DNA from: Paracoccus alcaliphilus
GTDB taxonomy: Bacteria; Pseudomonadota; Alphaproteobacteria; Rhodobacterales; Rhodobacteraceae
Assembly: GCF_028553725.1 (NCBI RefSeq)
Contig: NZ_CP067124.1
Coordinates: 3,234,001-3,298,000, forward strand
Direction: 5' to 3'
Length of the DNA stretch: 64,000 nucleotides
The translations under genes were made by a program, and so were the position numbers. The notes under the pieces are model-generated. The model had not been told where the DNA came from and did not search any database. It worked only from the letters and a program-made list of their open reading frames with translations. Of the stretch, positions 59,629-64,000 are shown in pieces; the first letter of the stretch is position 1, and each line of letters opens with the position of its first letter.

Positions 59629-60144
59629 CTAGCCCGAGGCCTCGGCTATGGGAAGCGCGCTTGATGCCTTGATTTCCTCCATCGACAACAGGGCGGTGAC
59701 GTTGTGGATCTTCACCTCGCCGATCAGCGACTGATAGAAGCGGTCATAGGCCCGCGCATTGCGCACCTGCACCTTGAGGATATAGTCGATATCGCCCGCC
59801 AGCCGGTGCGCCTCGACCACCTCGGGGCGTTCGCGCAGCGCGCGCAGGAACCGCGCCGCCCATTCCTTGTCATGTTCGCTGGTGCGGATCAGCACGAAGA
59901 AACAGGCCTCCAGCCCCAGCGCCTCGGGGTCCAGAATCGCCACCTGCCTGCGGATCACGCCCGCCTCTCGCAGCTTGCGGATCCGGTTCCAGACCGGGGT
60001 CTTCGAGGCCCCGACACGGTCCGCAATCTGGTCCAGCGACAGGCTGGCATCCTGTTGCAGCAGGGACAGGATTTTGCGGTCCACGTCATCCAGCCGGACA
60101 AACGTCTTGTCGCCATCGGGTTTGTCAGGAATCTGTTCCGTCAT
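59629..60144 (-). CDS. Lrp/AsnC-family regulator
   Basis: A 171-residue feast/famine regulator. The HTH is LSLDQIADRVGASKTPVWNRIRKLREAGVI (about 37-66); the RAM domain includes RRQVAILDPEALGLEACFF and VEAHRLAGDIDYILKVQV. An ATG at 60144 has AGGA eight bases upstream. It is divergent from the sulfate assimilation operon and is its likely regulator. Confidence 0.9.
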   Translation of the reverse strand: MTEQIPDKPDGDKTFVRLDDVDRKILSLLQQDASLSLDQIADRVGASKTPVWNRIRKLREAGVIRRQVAILDPEALGLEACFFVLIRTSEHDKEWAARFLRALRERPEVVEAHRLAGDIDYILKVQVRNARAYDRFYQSLIGEVKIHNVTALLSMEEIKASSALPIAEASG

Positions 60145-60198
60145 TTCCACTTTCCTAGTCCATTCATCCTTATTTTCAGGAAGCTATCGCAAAAATAC

Positions 60199-60211
60199 AG
60201 AACAAAATTCT
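60199..60211. promoter_or_regulatory. Operator-like palindrome in the Lrp-cys divergent region
   Basis: AGAA-CAAAA-TTCT within an AT-rich patch (60165-60235). It lies between the start of the Lrp gene and the DUF2849 gene. Small and imperfectly Lrp-like. Confidence 0.35.
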
Positions 60212-60245
60212 ATATTACACCTACGAGATTAACGAGGTTCGACAG

Positions 60246-60578
60246 ATGAGCAAAGCCTTCATTCCCAGTGCTGCAAAACCCGGTGTCATCACCGCCAACG
60301 ATCTGCGCGAAGGCCACAACGTCTGGATGTGCGAGGATGGCTGGACCGCCGATCCCGCGCAGGCGACCCTGTTCGAGGACGAGGCCATCGCCGAGCTGGC
60401 GCTGCTCAAGGCCATCGGTCAGGCCGATCTGGTCGTCGGCCCCTATATGGTCGAGGCAAGGCGCGGCCCCAACGGGCCCGAGCCCACCCATTTCCGTGAG
60501 GCGTTCCGGCAGACCGGACCCTCGAACTATTTCCACGGCATTCAGGCCGAGAAGCAAGCCGAGGCAAGCCATGTTTGA
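60246..60578 (+). CDS. DUF2849 protein of the sulfate assimilation operon
   Basis: A 110-residue DUF2849 protein (VITANDLREGHNVWMCEDGW, GPYMVEARRGPNGPEPTHFREAFRQTGP). It is always seen beside cysI in alphaproteobacteria, so a role with the sulfite reductase is likely but unproven. The stop overlaps the cysI start by 8 bases. Start preceded by ACGAGG. Confidence 0.85.
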   Translation: MSKAFIPSAAKPGVITANDLREGHNVWMCEDGWTADPAQATLFEDEAIAELALLKAIGQADLVVGPYMVEARRGPNGPEPTHFREAFRQTGPSNYFHGIQAEKQAEASHV

Positions 60579-62232
60579 CGCCCGCCCCGTTGATACCGAC
60601 TATGTGCGCCACCGTGCGGCCCAGTTCCGCGCCCAGGTCGAACGACGCCTGGACGGCAGCCTGACGGAAGAGGAATTCCGCCCGCTGCGGCTGATGAACG
60701 GCGTCTATCTGCAACTGCACGCCTATATGCTGCGGATCGCCATTCCCTATGGCACGATCCGCCCCGACCAGATGCGCATGCTGGCCCATCTGGCGCAGCA
60801 TTACGACAAGGGCTATGGCCACTGGACCACCCGCCAGAACATTCAGTTCAACTGGCCCAAGCTGGTGGATATTCCGGATATGCTGGATCATCTGGCCTCG
60901 GTCGGGATGCATGCCATCCAGACCTCGGGCAACACGATCCGCAACACCACCACCGACGCCTTCGCCGGGGCCGCCCCCGACGAAATCGCCGATCCCCGCC
61001 CCTATGCCGAGCTGCTGCGCAGCTGGTCCACCGACCATGCCGAGTTCCAGTTCCTGCCGCGCAAGTTCAAGATCGCCATCTCGGGCGGTGCCCGTGACCG
61101 CGCCATCGTGGCCGCGCATGATATCGGCCTGCGTCTGGCCCTGCGCGACGGCAAGATCGGCTTCGAGGTCTGGATCGGCGGCGGTCTGGGCCGCACGCCG
61201 CTGCTGGGTCAGGTCGTCCGCGACTTCCTGCCCGAAGAGGATCTGCTGCCTTATGTCGAGGCGATCGTGGCGACCTACAACCTCGCCGGGCGTCGCGACA
61301 ACAAATACAAGGCGCGCATCAAGATCACGGTTTCGGAACGCGGCATCGACACCATGCGGGCCGAGATCGAAGAGGAATTCCTGCGCCGTCGCCGCGACTT
61401 CCGCGGCGTCGATCAAGAGGCGCTGGCGCAGTTCCGCGACCGTTTCGCGCCCCCCAGCTTCCGCAATGCGCCGACCGACGATTACGAGGCCGAACGCGCC
61501 GCCAATCCGGCCTTCCGCAGCTGGACCGACACCAACCTGCACCCGCACAGGGTCGAGGGCTATGCCAGCGTCATCGTGACCTTCAAGGCGCATGGCAAGA
61601 CGCCGGGCGACGCCAGCGCCGAACAGATGCGGCTGCTGGCCGATCTGGCCGAGGAATACGGCCATGGCGACATCCGCATCAGCCACGATCAGAACGTGGT
61701 GCTGCCGCATATCCACAAATCCGGCCTGCCCGCGATCTATGCCGCGCTGCGCGAGGCCGGGCTGGCCGTCGCCAATGCCGGGCTGACCAGCGACATCATC
61801 GCCTGCCCCGGCATGGATTACTGCACGCTGGCCACCGCCCGCTCGATCCCCATCGCGCAGGAAATCGCCACGCATTTCCGCGATGAGGGGCTGGAGGACG
61901 AGATCGGCAAGATGAGCATCCGCATCTCGGGCTGCATCAACGCCTGCGGCCATCACCATCTGGGCCATATCGGCATTCTGGGGCTGGATCGCGCCGGGGT
62001 CGAAAACTATCAGATCACCCTTGGCGGCGACGGATACGACATTCCGGCCATCGGTCAGCGTGCCGGGGCGGGTTTCCCCGCCGAAGAGGTGGTCCCGGCC
62101 ATCGACCGGCTGATGCGGGCCTATCTGGAACTGCGCGAGGAGCCCTCGGAACGGTTCATCGACGCCTATCGCCGCCTCGGCCCCGCGCCGTTCAAAGCCG
62201 CCCTTTACCCCGCCGAGGCCGCCAATGCTTGA
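60571..62232 (+). CDS. cysI: Ferredoxin/NADPH-type sulfite (nitrite) reductase hemoprotein
   Basis: A 553-residue siroheme/4Fe-4S reductase. The cluster ligands are C-x5-C (CPGMDYC) and C-x3-C (CINAC), in that order; the siroheme arginine region GHWTTRQNIQFNW is at about 80. Assimilatory sulfite-to-sulfide reduction is favoured by the cysH neighbour; nitrite is possible. Start at 60571; an upstream in-frame start at 60268 lies inside the DUF2849 gene and is not used. Confidence 0.93.
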   Translation: MFDARPVDTDYVRHRAAQFRAQVERRLDGSLTEEEFRPLRLMNGVYLQLHAYMLRIAIPYGTIRPDQMRMLAHLAQHYDKGYGHWTTRQNIQFNWPKLVDIPDMLDHLASVGMHAIQTSGNTIRNTTTDAFAGAAPDEIADPRPYAELLRSWSTDHAEFQFLPRKFKIAISGGARDRAIVAAHDIGLRLALRDGKIGFEVWIGGGLGRTPLLGQVVRDFLPEEDLLPYVEAIVATYNLAGRRDNKYKARIKITVSERGIDTMRAEIEEEFLRRRRDFRGVDQEALAQFRDRFAPPSFRNAPTDDYEAERAANPAFRSWTDTNLHPHRVEGYASVIVTFKAHGKTPGDASAEQMRLLADLAEEYGHGDIRISHDQNVVLPHIHKSGLPAIYAALREAGLAVANAGLTSDIIACPGMDYCTLATARSIPIAQEIATHFRDEGLEDEIGKMSIRISGCINACGHHHLGHIGILGLDRAGVENYQITLGGDGYDIPAIGQRAGAGFPAEEVVPAIDRLMRAYLELREEPSERFIDAYRRLGPAPFKAALYPAEAANA

Positions 62233-62956
62233 TGACACGCTGGACAACCGCGCCGAGCGGCTGAACCAGCGCTATCGCCACCACGCCGCATCCGAGGTGC
62301 TGCGGCGGGCGGTCAACGACCCGGATCTGGGTCGCGTGGCGCTGGTGTCAAGCTTTGGTGCCGAATCGGTGGTGCTGCTGCATATGGTCTCGGTCGTGGC
62401 ACCGGGGCTGCCGGTGCTGTTCATCGACACGCAGATGCTGTTTCCCGAAACGCTGGACTATCAGCGCGAGGTCGCGGCACAGCTGGGCCTGACCAATGTG
62501 CAGGTGATCCGCGCCAGCCAGCAGGAGGTCGCGCTGACCGATCCCGACGGCACCCTGCACAGGACCAGCCCGGATGCCTGCTGCAACCTGCGCAAGACCG
62601 TCCCGCTGGAACGGGTGCTGTCGGGCTATGACGCCTGGATCACCGGCCGCAAGCGGTTTCAGGGCGGCGAACGCAGCGTGCTGGAGTTCTTCGAGCCCGA
62701 GCCGCCGACCCGGCTGCGCGTCAATCCGCTGTCGCATTGGCGGGCCGAGGATGTTCAGGAATATATGGTTGAAAACAACCTGCCGCGTCATCCGCTGGTC
62801 GCCAAGGGCTATCCCTCGATCGGTTGCGCGCCCTGCACCTCGCCCGTGAAACCGGGTGAGGATCAGCGCGCAGGCCGCTGGCGCGGCTCGGAAAAAACCG
62901 AATGCGGCATTCACTTCATCGGCGGACGCATGGTCCGCGGAAAGGTATCGGCATGA
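62225..62956 (+). CDS. cysH: Adenylyl-sulfate (APS/PAPS) reductase
   Basis: A 243-residue reductase giving sulfite from APS or PAPS. SSFGAESVVLLHMV is the P-loop-like N-terminus, CC (DACCNLRK) and CxxC (CAPCTSPVK) are the 4Fe-4S ligands that mark an APS reductase, and the catalytic cysteine is in the C-terminal ECGIHF. It overlaps cysI by 8 bases. Confidence 0.95.
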   Translation: MLDDTLDNRAERLNQRYRHHAASEVLRRAVNDPDLGRVALVSSFGAESVVLLHMVSVVAPGLPVLFIDTQMLFPETLDYQREVAAQLGLTNVQVIRASQQEVALTDPDGTLHRTSPDACCNLRKTVPLERVLSGYDAWITGRKRFQGGERSVLEFFEPEPPTRLRVNPLSHWRAEDVQEYMVENNLPRHPLVAKGYPSIGCAPCTSPVKPGEDQRAGRWRGSEKTECGIHFIGGRMVRGKVSA

Positions 62957-63324
62957 GCGAACAGATCGTCGCCCGCGACGACGGCTTTCACCGCGTGTCC
63001 GACACGGCCGGCGTGACGCTGGCCCCGGACACCGACCCCACCGAGCTGTCGGAACATCTGCATCACGAGTTGATCGACATCGAGTTTCCCGCCTTTACCG
63101 ACGGGCGCGGTTTCTCGCTGGCGCGGCGGCTGCGGGAACTGGGCTTTCAGGGCCGACTGCGCGCCACCGGCAGGCTGATCGCCGATCAATATGCCATGGC
63201 CCGCCGCGTCGGCTTTGACGAGGTCGCCGTGGCCGAGGACATCGCCGCCCGCCAGCCCGAGGAACAATGGCTGGCTCGTGCCGACTGGCAGGACTGGAAC
63301 CACCGGTCCCAGCTTTCCGGCTGA
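62953..63324 (+). CDS. DUF934 protein of the sulfate assimilation operon
   Basis: A 123-residue DUF934 protein. IDIEFPAFTDGRGFSLARRLRELGF is the family block. It is coupled to cysH (ATGA) and typically paired with cysI/cysH. Its role is unknown; an electron-transfer or assembly partner of the reductase is possible. Confidence 0.85.
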   Translation: MSEQIVARDDGFHRVSDTAGVTLAPDTDPTELSEHLHHELIDIEFPAFTDGRGFSLARRLRELGFQGRLRATGRLIADQYAMARRVGFDEVAVAEDIAARQPEEQWLARADWQDWNHRSQLSG

Positions 63325-63376
63325 CCGCCCCTTTCGTCCGACCGCCATTGCGCCTAAAAGACTCAGGAATTTTGAC

Positions 63377-64000
63377 ATGACGCTGGATATCCCCGTGGCC
63401 GAAGCCGCTCAGAAACCCGTGAAGACCCTGCCCGATGCGCAGCTCGTGACCTCGGTCAAGCACTGGACCGACCGGCTGTTCTCGTTCCGGGTGGCGCGGC
63501 CGCAATCGCTGCGCTTCCGTTCGGGAGAGTTCGTGATGATCGGCCTGCTGGGCGACAACGGCAAGCCGCTGCTGCGCGCCTATTCCATCGCCTCGCCCAA
63601 CTGGGACGAAGAGCTGGAGTTCTATTCGATCAAGGTGCCGGACGGGCCGCTGACCTCGAAACTGCAACATATCCAGCCGGGCGACGAGATCATCCTGCGC
63701 CCCAAACCCGTGGGCACGCTGGTTCTGGACGCGCTGCTGCCGGGCAAGCGGCTGTGGTTTCTGGCCACCGGCACCGGCATTGCGCCCTTCGCCAGCCTGA
63801 TGCGCGACCCCGAGACCTATGAGCGGTACGAGCAGGTGGTGATGATGCATACCTGCCGCACCGCGGACGAACTGAACTATGGCCGCGAACTGGTCGAGAA
63901 CCTGCGCCACGATCCGCTTCTGGGGGAACTCTATGGCGAGGATTTCGCCAGCCGGCTGCTGTATTACCCGACCACCACGCGCGAGGAATCGCCACTGATG
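63377..64000 (+). CDS. fpr: Ferredoxin-NADP reductase, 3' end beyond the window
   Basis: A partial CDS, 208 codons read without a stop to the window edge. LLRAYSIASPNWDEELEFYS is the FAD-binding RxYS region, GPLTSKLQHIQPGD follows and LATGTGIAPFASLMRDP is the NADP-binding start. It would supply electrons via ferredoxin or directly to the sulfite reductase. Confidence 0.92.
   Translation, partial: MTLDIPVAEAAQKPVKTLPDAQLVTSVKHWTDRLFSFRVARPQSLRFRSGEFVMIGLLGDNGKPLLRAYSIASPNWDEELEFYSIKVPDGPLTSKLQHIQPGDEIILRPKPVGTLVLDALLPGKRLWFLATGTGIAPFASLMRDPETYERYEQVVMMHTCRTADELNYGRELVENLRHDPLLGELYGEDFASRLLYYPTTTREESPLM

Noticed and set aside
60406..62247. 613-codon open frame on the minus strand
   Set aside because: Antisense of cysI; no start signal and no domain.

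Overview
The window looks like chromosomal DNA of a Rhodobacterales alphaproteobacterium, most likely Paracoccus or a close relative. The reasons are the high GC content, a complete gene transfer agent (GTA) cluster of the Rhodobacter capsulatus type, a split F0 operon with both b and b' subunits, an RF2 with an SPY tripeptide, and an IscR with one cysteine. It is densely coded, mostly on the minus strand. I see no tRNA, rRNA, CRISPR array, insertion sequence or plasmid functions. This assignment is from gene content only.

Region by region: 37-5521 is a thiamine operon (thiC-thiO-thiS-thiG-thiE-thiF, minus) behind a TPP riboswitch. 5558-8885 is an oxyR/katG divergent pair closed by a bidirectional terminator. 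8888-14537 holds yciB, a DUF1223 protein, aconitase acnA and cysE. 14631-29624 is the GTA cluster on the minus strand: promoter, leader hairpin, small and large terminase, portal, g3.5, protease, capsid, connectors, tail tube, chaperones, a short tape measure, baseplate/hub, cell-wall peptidase, a 1295-residue TIM-barrel tip protein and a DUF2793 protein. 29687-34648 holds a coiled-coil protein, mltG, fabF, a PfkB kinase and nth. 34911-36448 (plus) holds an OmpA lipoprotein and a GntR regulator. 36727-39483 is the F0 operon atpI-B-E-b'-b. 39642-41863 is a plus-strand ArsR-psuK-psuG pseudouridine catabolism operon. 41853-50779 holds a patatin, prfB, mgtC, PBP1A, amidase, aminotransferase and a DsbA-like protein. 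50968-55957 holds ispG, thiamine pyrophosphokinase, DUF2842, purA and icd. 56066-59599 holds a tandem HD-domain protein, an alpha/beta hydrolase, iscR and arsC-arsH. 59629-64000 is an Lrp regulator divergent from a sulfate assimilation operon (DUF2849-cysI-cysH-DUF934-fpr, the last cut by the window edge).

Functionally, the GTA cluster packages host DNA into a small siphovirus-like particle. Its regulators, lysis genes and head-spike genes are not in this window. The thi operon makes the thiazole moiety (ThiO, S, G, F), the pyrimidine moiety (ThiC) and joins them (ThiE). ThiN at 52.2 kb makes TPP, which would close the riboswitch loop. The cys operon supplies sulfide to the CysE/cysteine branch.

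The points most worth a second look are in and around the GTA transcription unit: a sigma70-like promoter preceded by a helically phased direct repeat, a terminator-like hairpin in the leader, a second terminator-like hairpin between the terminase and portal genes, and a small-terminase gene whose reading frame breaks at a T-run. Outside it, the best are an HD-domain protein duplicated in tandem with 30 identical bases between the copies, an ArsR regulator with its own palindrome in front of pseudouridine genes, and two families of dispersed intergenic repeats.
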